From Phocaeicola salanitronis DSM 18170 (GTDB lineage Bacteria > Bacteroidota > Bacteroidia > Bacteroidales > Bacteroidaceae), in contig NC_015164.1 in assembly GCF_000190575.1 (NCBI RefSeq), positions 1 to 64,000 on the forward strand: a DNA stretch of 64,000 bases, given 5' to 3'. Under the pieces are notes generated by a model. The model saw nothing but the letters and a program-made list of their open reading frames with translations, searched no databases and was not told where the DNA came from. Position numbers and translations under genes: made by a program. Positions 9,083 to 18,373 of the stretch are shown here, in pieces (the first letter of the stretch is position 1; the number at the start of each line of letters is the position of its first letter).

Positions 9083-9760
9083 ATGAAAATACTGATAGTA
9101 GAAGATGATCAAGACTTGCGGGAAATAACGACCCGTTCATTAGAGAAGGAGCGTTATGTGGTTTCGCAAGCTCCCGATTACCGGACCGCTTTGTTGAAAA
9201 TAGAAGATTATGATTACGATTGCATACTGTTGGACATTATGCTTCCTGACGGAAACGGGCTGGACTTGTTGAAAGAACTTCAAGCCTTGGGCAAGCGTAC
9301 CAATGTGATTATCTTGTCGGCGAAAGATTCTATAGAAGATAAGGTCGTTGGATTGGATTTGGGCGCGGATGACTATTTGCCGAAACCGTTTCATCTGGCA
9401 GAGCTGCATGCACGGCTGAAAAGCTTGTTCCGGCGGAGCCAGCGGGAGGGCGAGCACAAGATGCAAGTGGGTAACATTGAGGTCTATCCCGATCAGTTCC
9501 GTGTGATGATAAACGGGAAGCAGGTAGAGCTGAACCGGAAAGAATATGATATCCTGTATTATTTCATGTCGCGTCCGGGGAGGCTGGTTAATAAAAACAC
9601 GCTTGCTGAATCGGTGTGGGGTGACCATATCGACCAGGTGGATAATTTTGACTTCATATATGCGCAAATCAAGAATTTAAGGAAGCGCCTGAAAGATGCG
9701 GGAGCTACGCCTGAGTTGAAATCGGTGTACGGTTTCGGATATAAATTTGTGGTCGAATGA
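9083..9760 (+). CDS. OmpR-family response regulator
   Basis: A 225-residue DNA-binding response regulator. The receiver domain (1-115) has the acidic pair ED near 7-8, phosphoacceptor Asp in LLDIMLPDGNGL near 51, and the conserved Lys in YLPKPFHLAELHARL near 101. The C-terminal winged helix (about 130-222) has the OmpR-type pattern LNRKEYDILYYFMSRPGRLV and ends VYGFGYKF. It resembles RprY of Bacteroides, but orthology is not shown. The start codon ATG overlap with the kinase (ATGA) signals coupling. Targets unknown. Confidence 0.93.
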   Translation: MKILIVEDDQDLREITTRSLEKERYVVSQAPDYRTALLKIEDYDYDCILLDIMLPDGNGLDLLKELQALGKRTNVIILSAKDSIEDKVVGLDLGADDYLPKPFHLAELHARLKSLFRRSQREGEHKMQVGNIEVYPDQFRVMINGKQVELNRKEYDILYYFMSRPGRLVNKNTLAESVWGDHIDQVDNFDFIYAQIKNLRKRLKDAGATPELKSVYGFGYKFVVE

Positions 9761-11052
9761 AACTGTTTCATCTGGTATTATGGCGTTTGTCATTGGCTTT
9801 GGTTGTTGTCTTTACTGTGTGGGCAGGGCTTTTCTATATGGCTATTATAGAAGAAGTGAACGATGAAGTCGATGATTCGCTCGAAGATTACTCCGAGCAG
9901 CTCATTGTGCGTTCCTTGCTGGGAGAGAAAATGCCTGATACGAGTAATGGCTCGAATAACCAGTATTACTTGTATGAGGTGAGCAAGGAGTATGCGGCGG
10001 CGTATCCCCAAATTACTTACCGGGATGAGATGGTGTATATTACCGAGAAAAGAGAGGAAGAGCCTGCACGGGTGCTGATTACGATTTTCCGTGCGTCCAA
10101 CGACCGTTATATGGAGTTGGTTGTATATACTCCGACGATAGAGAAAATGGATTTGCAACGTGCCATATTGGGTTGGATTGTATTTTTGTATGTCTTGCTT
10201 TTATTGGTCATATTATTGATTACGGCATGGGTGTACCGGCGTAACATGAAGCCTTTATACCGTTTGTTGGGGTGGCTGGACCGTTATCAGTTGGGACATC
10301 CGAACGAGCCGTTGGATAATCAGACTAAAATTACGGAATTCCACCATCTGAACGAGACGGTTTCGGAATTTGCGGAGCGGAATGAAAAGCTTTTCGAGCA
10401 GCAAAAGCAGTTTATCGGAAATGCCTCGCACGAAATGCAGACACCGTTGGCGATATGCCGCAACCGGCTGGAGATGTTGATGGAGGATGAAAGCTTGTCC
10501 GAACGGCAGTTGGGAGAATTGATAAAAACCCATCGTACACTTGAAAACCTGACTCGCATGAACCGTTCGTTGTTGCTCTTGTGCAAGATAGAGAACGGAC
10601 AATACATGGACAGGCATCAGGTTTGCCTGAATGAATTGCTGAAGCATTACGTGGATGATTATCGGGAAGTATATGCCTATCGGAAGATTCGGGTGGAAAT
10701 GGAACTGAAGGAATCGTTTTGTGTGGAAATGAACGATTCGCTGGCTACGGTTCTGGTCACAAACCTGCTGAAAAACGCTTTTGTGCATAATGTGGACGGA
10801 GGGGTTATCCGAATTGAAACCAGCAGGCAGGCTTTTGTAATCCGGAATACGGGTAGTGAGGCATTGGACGGCAAACGCATTTTCGAACGTTTCTATCAAG
10901 GAAAGAAGAAAGAAGGTTCTACCGGACTGGGGTTGGCTTTGGCGGACACCATTTGTAAGATGAGCCAATTGCAAATCCGTTATTTTTATGAAAAAGACTT
11001 GCATTGCTTCGAAATTTCAAAATCTTTTCAGAATCCCTCTTCATCTTTGTGA
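9757..11052 (+). CDS. Sensor histidine kinase
   Basis: A 431-residue membrane kinase, partner of the regulator it overlaps by 4 bases. Two membrane helices (about 8-29 and 129-153) enclose a periplasmic sensor domain of about 100 residues rich in acidic residues. The cytoplasmic part has a HAMP-like linker, the dimerisation/phosphoacceptor motif GNASHEMQTPLA (His near 226), N box LLKNAFVHN and G box TGLGLALA. The N-box and G-box spacing is short, giving a compact ATPase domain. The signal is unknown; the periplasmic PepSY-like gene just downstream may belong to the circuit. Confidence 0.92.
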   Translation: MKLFHLVLWRLSLALVVVFTVWAGLFYMAIIEEVNDEVDDSLEDYSEQLIVRSLLGEKMPDTSNGSNNQYYLYEVSKEYAAAYPQITYRDEMVYITEKREEEPARVLITIFRASNDRYMELVVYTPTIEKMDLQRAILGWIVFLYVLLLLVILLITAWVYRRNMKPLYRLLGWLDRYQLGHPNEPLDNQTKITEFHHLNETVSEFAERNEKLFEQQKQFIGNASHEMQTPLAICRNRLEMLMEDESLSERQLGELIKTHRTLENLTRMNRSLLLLCKIENGQYMDRHQVCLNELLKHYVDDYREVYAYRKIRVEMELKESFCVEMNDSLATVLVTNLLKNAFVHNVDGGVIRIETSRQAFVIRNTGSEALDGKRIFERFYQGKKKEGSTGLGLALADTICKMSQLQIRYFYEKDLHCFEISKSFQNPSSSL

Positions 11053-11097
11053 TAGGCTCAGAGAAAAATAGTATTAACTTGTAAAAACGGATGGTAT

Positions 11098-11535
11098 ATG
11101 AAAAAATGGATTTTGATGTTGATTTGTGTGTTGGGAGTGCAGTCAATGGCGTGGGCGGATAATGACAAGCCGATTCAAATCGGACAGTTGCCTACGAAAG
11201 CGCAGACCTTTATTACAACGTATTTCAAGGAGCATAAAGTGGCATTGGCAAAGATGGAGTCCGGATTGTTCTATAAATCGTATGATGTGATTTTTACGAA
11301 TGGCGAGAAATTGGAGTTCGATAAGTCGGGCGATTGGACGGAAATCCAATGTAAGGCTTCCGAAGTGCCTGTGCAGGCGATACCGGCGGAGATTCGTTCG
11401 TATGTGACTTCTACGTATCCCGATGCCAAAATCTTGCAAATCGAACGTGACGGGAAGGAGTATGAAATCAAACTTTCCAATCATTGGGAGATTACGTTTG
11501 ATTATAAGTTCCGGGTAATTGACATTGATGATTGA
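11098..11535 (+). CDS. PepSY-like periplasmic protein
   Basis: A 145-residue secreted protein with signal peptide (1-20, ending SMAWA) and the tandem beta-lactamase-inhibitor-like PepSY fold of Bacteroidetes (LPTKAQTFITTYFKEHKV, then IPAEIRSYVTSTYPDAKI). It follows the histidine kinase by 45 bases and probably shares its transcript. Small PepSY proteins next to two-component pairs may modulate the sensor, but that is inference. Its stop codon ends on the first base of the 38-bp palindrome. Confidence 0.85.
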   Translation: MKKWILMLICVLGVQSMAWADNDKPIQIGQLPTKAQTFITTYFKEHKVALAKMESGLFYKSYDVIFTNGEKLEFDKSGDWTEIQCKASEVPVQAIPAEIRSYVTSTYPDAKILQIERDGKEYEIKLSNHWEITFDYKFRVIDIDD

Positions 11536-11622
11536 AAACACGGCAGCCCGTGTAAACTTAAATGACCGCACGTTTTTATTAATTCGTGCGGTCATTTAAG
11601 TTTACACGGGCTGCCGTGTTTT
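11535..11622. terminator. Bidirectional terminator: 38-bp perfect palindrome
   Basis: Arms 11535-11572 and 11585-11622 are exact complements over 38 bp around a 12-base AT-only loop. The outermost bases are an A run on one side and a T run on the other, so it terminates both convergent genes. The TGA of the PepSY-like gene ends at 11535 and the stop of rho (complement of 11621-11623) overlaps the other end. Confidence 0.9.
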
Positions 11623-13585
11623 ATGAGTTCATGCTCATCAGGAATTCATCGTTGTCTTTCGTTTTTTCCAGATGTTCTTTTACCGAATTCATGGCTTCTA
11701 TCGGATTCATGTCTGCCAAAAACTTGCGTAAAATCCACATGCGGTCGAGTGTGGTTTTATCAAGCAGCAGGTCGTCGCGGCGCGTGCTGGAAGCCGTAAG
11801 GTTTACTGCAGGGAAGATGCGTTTGTTGCTCAGGTTCCGGTCGAGCTGCAATTCCATATTACCTGTACCCTTGAATTCTTCAAAGATTACTTCATCCATT
11901 TTTGAGCCGGTATCTATCAATGCTGTAGCGATAATGGTCAGTGAACCTCCTCCTTCTATATTACGTGCGGCACCGAAGAAACGTTTGGGCTTGTGCAGTG
12001 CATTGGCGTCTACACCACCCGACAATACTTTGCCCGATGCAGGTGAAACCGTGTTGTATGCACGGGCCAAACGGGTGATGGAGTCAAGGAAGATGACGAC
12101 ATCGTGTCCGCATTCTACCATGCGTTTGGCTTTTTCCAATACAATTCCCGCAATCTTTACGTGACGTTCTGCCGGTTCATCGAAAGTAGAGGCTATGACT
12201 TCTGCGTTGACACTGCGTGACATGTCGGTTACTTCTTCCGGACGTTCATCGATAAGCAACATAATCATGTACACTTCCGGATGGTTGGCAGCTATGGCAT
12301 TGGCAATGTCTTTCATCAAGATTGTTTTACCGGTTTTGGGTTGTGCTACAATTAATGCACGCTGTCCCTTGCCTATAGGAGCGAACAAGTCTACGATGCG
12401 TACGGAGAGGTTGTCGTCATATCCTTTGCAAAGTTTGAATTTCTCGTCAGGGAAGAGGGGTGTCAGATGATCGAACGGAACACGGTCGCGTACCAATTCA
12501 GGCGGCAGGCCGTTTATCTTTGACACCTTTACCAATGGGAAATATTTTTCGCCTTCTTTAGGCGGTCGGATTGTTCCGTCTACCACGTCTCCGGTTTTTA
12601 GTCCGAATAACTTGATTTGTGACTGGGAAACATAAATGTCATCGGGAGATGAAAGATAATTGTAGTCTGAAGAGCGGAGGAATCCGTATCCGTCCGGCAT
12701 GATTTCCAACACGCCCGAGCCTTTAAGAATGTCATCAAATTCGTAAAGTTTTTCTGCTGGTTTGGCTGTTGCGGCTTCTGGTGCCGCTGCTGTTGCTTGC
12801 GGGGTGTCGGCAGACGCTTGTGCGGGTTGGTTGGGTCGTCCGTTAGCTTGGCGGTTATTGTGACGTTGCTGGCGTGATTGATAACGGTTGTTGTTGGATT
12901 TGTTGTCTTTGTCAGGAACAATCGGTTGCTCCATTTTTGTCGCTTCAAATTTGCCCAGCAATTCGGTTGGCAATTCAATTTTTTCAGAAGGAAGGTCTTC
13001 GATAGCGATAAAGTCATCGCCTTCGTCCATGTTCAATTCTGGTAGTTCAGCATTGTCAGGCATGGCAGGGGAAGCTTCCGTCTGTTCGGGTATTGTGTTC
13101 TCTATATCGTTGGAGACTTGCGGTTGTTCTTTTTCTACCGAACTTTTGTTCTTGCTTCCCGGCTTCCTTCCGCGTTTTGGTTTCGGTTTCTCTTCATTTT
13201 CTGGAGCAGGAACTGTTTCAGGTTGGTTTTCTGACGTCCCGGTTGCGGCAATCACATTTTCTGTTTTAAATAAAGGTGCCGGTGCGGGTAATGGGGGGGT
13301 GCTTGCTTCCAGTTTTTGTGCTTTGTCTTTAGTGGCGGTATATACCTTGTCGCCTTCTTTTTTTACACTGATGCGTGAACGTTTGCGGGGTTGTCCTTCT
13401 TTACGTTCTTCATTTGTTTTTCCGGTAGTTGCTTTTTTAGTCGCTCCTACAATAGCTTGTTCGTCTAGAATACGATATACCAGTTCTTCTTTTTGTAAGG
13501 TACTGGTTTTTTTCAGACCCAACTCTTTGGCAATCTGTTGCAATTCTGACAAATCTTTGTCGTTCAATTGAATAATGTTATACAT
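11621..13585 (-). CDS. rho: Transcription termination factor Rho
   Basis: RNA-dependent ATPase that ends transcription. About 654 residues against roughly 420 in E. coli. A Rho N-terminal helical domain (1-45) is followed by a low-complexity, charged and Pro/Asn/Gln-rich insert (about 60-290) typical of Bacteroidetes Rho, then the RNA-binding domain ([16 protein letters not shown]) and the hexameric ATPase core with Walker A AQPKTGKT and [13 protein letters not shown]. The start at 13585 (MYNIIQLND) is chosen because 21 upstream in-frame residues are unlike Rho. The long leader (about 180 nt) fits autoregulation. Confidence 0.96.
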   Translation of the reverse strand: MYNIIQLNDKDLSELQQIAKELGLKKTSTLQKEELVYRILDEQAIVGATKKATTGKTNEERKEGQPRKRSRISVKKEGDKVYTATKDKAQKLEASTPPLPAPAPLFKTENVIAATGTSENQPETVPAPENEEKPKPKRGRKPGSKNKSSVEKEQPQVSNDIENTIPEQTEASPAMPDNAELPELNMDEGDDFIAIEDLPSEKIELPTELLGKFEATKMEQPIVPDKDNKSNNNRYQSRQQRHNNRQANGRPNQPAQASADTPQATAAAPEAATAKPAEKLYEFDDILKGSGVLEIMPDGYGFLRSSDYNYLSSPDDIYVSQSQIKLFGLKTGDVVDGTIRPPKEGEKYFPLVKVSKINGLPPELVRDRVPFDHLTPLFPDEKFKLCKGYDDNLSVRIVDLFAPIGKGQRALIVAQPKTGKTILMKDIANAIAANHPEVYMIMLLIDERPEEVTDMSRSVNAEVIASTFDEPAERHVKIAGIVLEKAKRMVECGHDVVIFLDSITRLARAYNTVSPASGKVLSGGVDANALHKPKRFFGAARNIEGGGSLTIIATALIDTGSKMDEVIFEEFKGTGNMELQLDRNLSNKRIFPAVNLTASSTRRDDLLLDKTTLDRMWILRKFLADMNPIEAMNSVKEHLEKTKDNDEFLMSMNS

Positions 13586-13911
13586 AAGTATAGGTTGTAA
13601 TGAATTGTGTAATATTTGTAAGTGTAAGAGCTTGAATCGTTTATACACACAAACGTTCTTCGGTGCGTATTACACTTGTCAATAATTACGGATTTAAAGA
13701 TTATTGTTTGATTAGTTTTTGAAGTGAGGTTTACAAAACGTATTGCCTTTTCTCACATATTTGACAGGACAAAAGTACGCATTTTTTTTATATCTTCTAT
13801 GAATCTCGTTAATTTTTTTTCAAAATGTCCCGCTGATTGCTGGAAAAATGCTAATTTAGCGGTGGATTTTCAAAGTGGGAATTCGATTTATTAATTTAAC
13901 AGTTGAATACA
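13586..13911. promoter_or_regulatory. Divergent rho/ridA control region
   Basis: On the minus strand TACTTTTG (plus-strand positions 13770-13777) is a good -7 element for rho and would give a leader of about 180 nt. Toward ridA only a weak TAATTTAG is visible near 13852. No other gene or hairpin stands out. Confidence 0.55.
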
Positions 13912-14289
13912 ATGAAGAAAGTGATTTTTACAGAGGAGGCACCTGCTGCTATCGGTCCGTATAGCCAGGCTATTGAAGCGAACGGAATGGTTTTTGTATC
14001 GGGACAATTGCCCGTTGATCCTGCTACGGGCGAATTTGCTCCCGGAGGAGTAGCAGAGCAGACCACTCAGTCATTCGAAAATATCAAGAATATTTTGGCA
14101 GAGGCTGGCTTGACCACTGCCCATATTGTAAAGACAACGGTTTTCTTGGCTGATATGGCTTTGTTTGCCGATATGAATGCGGTATATGCCAAGTATTTCG
14201 ACGGAGATTATCCGGCTCGTTCGGCTGTAGCTGTAAAGGCTTTGCCGAAAGGTGCGCTGGTAGAAGTAGAATGCATTGCGGTCCGGTAA
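13912..14289 (+). CDS. ridA: RidA family 2-iminobutanoate/2-iminopropanoate deaminase
   Basis: A 125-residue enzyme that hydrolyses reactive enamine/imine products of PLP enzymes. The family pattern is complete: APAAIGPYSQAIEANGMVFVSGQLP at the N-terminal part and PARSAVAVKALPKGALVEVECIAV at the end, with the substrate-binding Arg in YPARSAV and the catalytic Glu in VEVECIA. The ATG at 13912 is preferred over the in-frame TTG three codons before. The next gene starts 15 bases after its stop, so they are probably cotranscribed. Confidence 0.93.
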   Translation: MKKVIFTEEAPAAIGPYSQAIEANGMVFVSGQLPVDPATGEFAPGGVAEQTTQSFENIKNILAEAGLTTAHIVKTTVFLADMALFADMNAVYAKYFDGDYPARSAVAVKALPKGALVEVECIAVR

Positions 14290-14304
14290 TTTAAACGATT
14301 GTTT

Positions 14305-15153
14305 ATGAACTTTCAACTATCAACGAATAGAACTTATATTTCGCCCGGTTCGTGGTTTGCGTTGACATATCCGTTCGGATGGTGTGAGTCAGAAGACGCT
14401 GAAGATAGTTTCTTGTTTTATAATCCGGACAAGTGGGCTGGGAATTTCCGTATTTCTGCTTATCGGGGTGAAAGCCGTGGCTATGCGAAAGAATGCATGG
14501 AGGATGAATTGGCACATACCCGTGGAGCAAAGCCGGTTCAGGTAGGAAATTGGAAGTGTGTGTATTGGGCTGAGAGTTTTCAAGAAAACGGGAACTGGTA
14601 CACGACTCATTTCTGGATTACGGGGCAGGGCGCCGTGTCGGTGGAATGTTCTTTTACAGTGGTTAAAGGAGAAAATATCAAGGTTGCGGAAGAAATTATC
14701 GCTTCGCTTCGTGTACGGAGAGATGACGAAAAATCGTGGAAAGCGGTCATACCGGTACGAATACTTGAAATCAATGGAATCAATGAAGCATACGATTGGG
14801 CGGTATTAACCATCAAAAAGCAATTGACGAAAGATTTTACCGGATGTGAGGCGGACATCGACCGTATTCAGCAGGTGATGGATAGCGGACGCTTTAAGTC
14901 TGAACAGCGTCAGGCATGGGAAAGTTTCGGTATCGCGTTCGGTACGATATTGGTAAATGAAATGGACGGGATGGACTGGGTGACGGTCATTGACGGAAAA
15001 CAAGAATATCCTGCTTTGCGTTTCGCTGATACCGAAGTAATGGTTTATCCTACAAAGCTTGTGTGGGATGCCGTGCGGAACGGAAAAACCTGTAATTTGA
15101 AAGACGAATACTTGCGTATCCGCACTGAAGTAGAGAAAGCGCTTTCTAAATGA
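14305..15153 (+). CDS. DUF3805/DUF3806 protein
   Basis: A 282-residue cytoplasmic protein with two modules. The first (about 1-135) opens YISPGSWFALTYPFGW and resembles DUF3805. The second (about 165-282) contains GRFKSEQRQAWESFGIAFG and resembles DUF3806. Neither has a known activity; similar N-terminal folds occur in proteins that handle effectors or lipids, so no function is proposed. It follows ridA closely. Its stop codon lies at the left edge of an inverted repeat. Confidence 0.7.
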   Translation: MNFQLSTNRTYISPGSWFALTYPFGWCESEDAEDSFLFYNPDKWAGNFRISAYRGESRGYAKECMEDELAHTRGAKPVQVGNWKCVYWAESFQENGNWYTTHFWITGQGAVSVECSFTVVKGENIKVAEEIIASLRVRRDDEKSWKAVIPVRILEINGINEAYDWAVLTIKKQLTKDFTGCEADIDRIQQVMDSGRFKSEQRQAWESFGIAFGTILVNEMDGMDWVTVIDGKQEYPALRFADTEVMVYPTKLVWDAVRNGKTCNLKDEYLRIRTEVEKALSK

Positions 15154-15243
15154 AAAATGAAGAATTAAGAATGAAGAATCAACTGACGCATTACACGATT
15201 CTTCATTCTTCATTTTTCATTCCTCATTCTTCATTCTTAATTA
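15150..15243. repeat. Intergenic inverted repeat, ATTCTTCATTC family
   Basis: The left arm is built of GAAGAAT/GAATGAAGAAT units and the right arm of the complementary ATTCTTCATTC units repeated with small changes. A related copy sits at 25199-25252. It yields a spurious in-frame start at 15150 for the ABC-F gene. Confidence 0.7.
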
Positions 15244-15251
15244 AAAGTTCT

Positions 15252-17123
15252 ATGGTCTCTTATTTGCAAGTAGAGAATTTGACGAAGTCATTTGGTGACT
15301 TGCTTCTGTTTCAGAATATCTCGTTTGGAGTTGCCCAAGGGCAGCGCATCGGGCTGGTAGCGAAAAACGGAAGCGGAAAGACTACCTTATTGAATATATT
15401 GGCAGGCAAGGAAGGATATGACGGAGGTCAAATCACTTACCGGCGCGATTTGCGTGTAGGTTATTTGGAACAAAGCCCTGTTTACCCTGAAGAATTGACC
15501 GTATTGGAAGCTTGCTTTTCGCATGGAAATGCTGTAGCGGAAGTCATTAAAGAATACGAGCGTTGCATGGCTACGCCGGGCAATCCGGGACTGGACGTGT
15601 TACTGGAACAGATGGAACATGAAAAAGCATGGGATTACGAACGTCAGGTGAAACAAATCCTTTCGCAATTGAAAATCCGTGACTTCAACCAGCAAGTCAA
15701 ACACCTTTCCGGAGGGCAGTTGAAACGTGTCGCTCTTGCCAATGTGTTGATTACCGAGCCGGATTTGCTTATCTTGGACGAGCCGACCAACCATTTGGAT
15801 TTGGATATGACCGAGTGGCTGGAAGGATACCTGAGCCGTTCTAAGCTCAGTTTGCTGATGGTGACGCACGACCGTTATTTCCTTGACCGTGTATGCGATG
15901 AAATCATGGAAATAGATAATTGCCGGCTTTATTCTTATAAAGGCAATTACAGTTATTATTTGGAGAAACGGCAAGAACGCATGGATGCGACCAATGCCGA
16001 AATAGCCCGTGCCAATAACTTGTATCGTACCGAATTGGAATGGATGCGCCGGATGCCTCAAGCGCGGGGGCATAAAGCCCGTTATCGGGAAGAAGCGTTC
16101 TACGAATTGGAAAAGGTTGCCAAGCAGCGCATGTATGATGCCAACGTGAAGTTGGATGTAAAAGCTTCTTATATCGGCTCGAAGATTTTCGAGGCAGACC
16201 ATTTGTGCAAGCGTTTCGGCGACCTTACGATATTGGATGATTTTTCGTATATCTTTTCCCGTTACGAAAAAATGGGCATTATCGGCAATAATGGTACCGG
16301 TAAGTCCACTTTTATCAAGATTCTGATGGGGTTGGAAAAACCGGATAGCGGAACGCTCGATATCGGCGAAACCGTACGCTTTGGCTATTATTCGCAAGAA
16401 GGGCTGAAGTTCGATGAGCAGATGAAGGTGATTGACGTCATCACATCGGTGGCAGAGGTCATTGAAATGGGAAACGGAAAGCGGCTTACTGCTTCTCAGT
16501 TTCTGCAACATTTTCTTTTCTCGCCCGAAAAGCAACATAATTATGTGTATAAGTTGAGTGGGGGAGAGCGTCGCCGGCTATATCTGTGTATGGTTCTGAT
16601 GAAGAACCCTAATTTTCTGGTATTGGACGAGCCGACAAACGACCTTGATATTGTAACCCTGCAAGTGCTGGAAGAATACTTGCAGCATTTTAAGGGGTGT
16701 GTAATTGTGGTAAGCCACGACCGCTATTTTATGGATAAGGTGGTCAACCACTTGCTGGTATTCAACGGGCAAGGCGACATTCGTGACTTTCCCGGGAACT
16801 ATACCGATTACCGTGAATGGAAAGCAGCTAAAGCTGTTCATGAGAAAGAAGCTTCTCCGCAGCCGAAGAGGGAAAAGAAACCTCAGCGTGAGCGTCCCGA
16901 AGGCAAACGCCGCATGACATTCAAAGAACGCAAGGAGTTCGAGCAATTGGAGCAAGAGATAGCTGCGCTCGAAGAAGAGAAGAAGTCGATAGAAACAGCG
17001 CTTTGCAGTGGTGCGTTAGGGGTTGAAGAATTGACCGAAAAATCGAAACGCCTGCCGGTCTTGAATGAGGAACTCGACGAGAAAACCATGCGTTGGTTGG
17101 AATTGAGCGAGATAGAAGGCTGA
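15252..17123 (+). CDS. ABC-F family ATPase
   Basis: A 623-residue soluble twin-ATPase with no membrane segment. NBD1 has Walker A AKNGSGKTT, signature LSGGQLKRV and LDEPTNHLD; NBD2 has GNNGTGKST, LSGGERRRL and LDEPTNDLD. A linker between them and a C-terminal coiled coil (about 555-623, KERKEFEQLEQEIAALEEE) give the Uup-like layout. ABC-F proteins act on ribosomes; this one has the housekeeping layout, and nothing shows an antibiotic-protection role. The start at 15252 (MVSYLQVENL) excludes residues encoded by the upstream repeat. Confidence 0.9.
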   Translation: MVSYLQVENLTKSFGDLLLFQNISFGVAQGQRIGLVAKNGSGKTTLLNILAGKEGYDGGQITYRRDLRVGYLEQSPVYPEELTVLEACFSHGNAVAEVIKEYERCMATPGNPGLDVLLEQMEHEKAWDYERQVKQILSQLKIRDFNQQVKHLSGGQLKRVALANVLITEPDLLILDEPTNHLDLDMTEWLEGYLSRSKLSLLMVTHDRYFLDRVCDEIMEIDNCRLYSYKGNYSYYLEKRQERMDATNAEIARANNLYRTELEWMRRMPQARGHKARYREEAFYELEKVAKQRMYDANVKLDVKASYIGSKIFEADHLCKRFGDLTILDDFSYIFSRYEKMGIIGNNGTGKSTFIKILMGLEKPDSGTLDIGETVRFGYYSQEGLKFDEQMKVIDVITSVAEVIEMGNGKRLTASQFLQHFLFSPEKQHNYVYKLSGGERRRLYLCMVLMKNPNFLVLDEPTNDLDIVTLQVLEEYLQHFKGCVIVVSHDRYFMDKVVNHLLVFNGQGDIRDFPGNYTDYREWKAAKAVHEKEASPQPKREKKPQRERPEGKRRMTFKERKEFEQLEQEIAALEEEKKSIETALCSGALGVEELTEKSKRLPVLNEELDEKTMRWLELSEIEG

Positions 17124-17170
17124 TTGATGAGGTTAAGAGGCATTCAATTTTAACTCCTATTTGGCAGAGA

Positions 17171-17207
17171 GGATGATCTGATATTGAGTATCGGATTATC
17201 CTTTTTT
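17171..17207 (+). terminator. Terminator after ABC-F gene
   Basis: Imperfect stem from GGATGATCTGATA to TATCGGATTATCC followed by TTTTTT. A second hairpin at 17291-17324 (AAATCCC with GGGATTT) lies toward the convergent gene but lacks a clear T run. Confidence 0.65.
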
Positions 17208-17346
17208 AATTATAGGAGCATTCTCTTCAAATACGTTTGCCAACAGATTAGGGGGGCTGCCTTTAATCTATGTATGGTTGTGGATATAGAAAATCCCCGT
17301 AACATCCAAGTGTTACAGGGATTTCCTTATAATATAGTAACTGAAA

Positions 17347-18357
17347 TTACTTGTTCAGAGCCAAAGCCACATTAACGGCGCAAGCTACAGTACATCCTAC
17401 CATCGGGTTGTTACCGATACCGAGGAAGCCCATCATTTCTACGTGAGCGGGAACTGATGAAGAACCTGCGAACTGAGCGTCTGAGTGCATACGGCCCAAT
17501 GTGTCGGTCATACCGTAAGAAGCAGGACCTGCAGCCATGTTATCCGGGTGCAGTGTACGACCTGTACCGCCACCTGATGCTACTGAGAAGTAAGGCTTAC
17601 CGGCAAGCACGCGTTCTTTCTTGTAAGTACCAGCTACCGGGTGTTGGAAGCGGGTCGGGTTGGTAGAGTTACCTGTGATGGATACGTCTACGTTTTCGTG
17701 CCACATGATAGCTACACCTTCACGTACGTCGTCAGCACCGTAGCATTTTACTTTTGCACGAGGACCGTCTGAATACGGAGTTTCGTTTACGATGTGCAAT
17801 TCGCCTGTGAAGTAATCGAACTTAGTCTGAACGTATGTAAAGCCGTTGATACGAGAGATAATCATGGCGGCATCTTTACCCAAACCGTTCAAGATGCAAC
17901 GCAACGGGTTAGTACGTACTTTGTTTGCCATTTCGGCGATTTTGATAGCACCTTCGGCAGCAGCGAATGATTCGTGACCTGCCAAGAAGGCAAAGCACTG
18001 AGTTTCTTCGCGGAGCAGACGGGCTGCCAAGTTTCCGTGGCCCAAACCTACCTTACGGTCATCGGCTACAGAACCCGGAATACAGAACGATTGCAAACCG
18101 ATACCGATAGCTTCGGCAGCGTCTGCGGCGTTCTTGCAACCTTTCTTCAGTGCGATGGCGCAACCTACAACGTAAGCCCACTTAGCGTTTTCGAAGCAGA
18201 TACCTTGCGTTTCCTGACAAGTCAGGTATGGGTCGAGGCCTGCTTCTTCACAGATCTTGTTAGCTTCTTCAATGTCTTTGATGCCGTTTTCGTTCAATGC
18301 AGCCAAAATCTGCTTCATACGACGGTCTTGACTTTCAAACTGTACTGGTCTAATCAT
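17347..18357 (-). CDS. GGGtGRT family protein
   Basis: A 336-residue protein named for its conserved glycine-rich motif, here ASGGGTGRTLHPDN near residue 270. It is rich in conserved Cys and Gly (GICFENAKWAYVVGCA, NNPMVGCTVACAVN), without signal peptide or membrane span. Function is unknown. It lies 16 bases downstream of a NifU/IscU-like scaffold gene, and its ribosome site AGGAGGACAC is unusually strong for this genome. The pairing and the conserved cysteines suggest an iron-sulfur or persulfide enzyme, by inference. The start at 18357 (MIRPVQFES) follows that ribosome site. Confidence 0.85.
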   Translation of the reverse strand: MIRPVQFESQDRRMKQILAALNENGIKDIEEANKICEEAGLDPYLTCQETQGICFENAKWAYVVGCAIALKKGCKNAADAAEAIGIGLQSFCIPGSVADDRKVGLGHGNLAARLLREETQCFAFLAGHESFAAAEGAIKIAEMANKVRTNPLRCILNGLGKDAAMIISRINGFTYVQTKFDYFTGELHIVNETPYSDGPRAKVKCYGADDVREGVAIMWHENVDVSITGNSTNPTRFQHPVAGTYKKERVLAGKPYFSVASGGGTGRTLHPDNMAAGPASYGMTDTLGRMHSDAQFAGSSSVPAHVEMMGFLGIGNNPMVGCTVACAVNVALALNK

Positions 18358-18373
18358 AATCTGTGTCCTCCTA

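Noticed and set aside
11586..12164. Plus-strand frames within rho (also 12888-13571)
   Set aside because: Antisense shadows of rho; low-complexity Ser-rich sequence mirrors the Rho insert.
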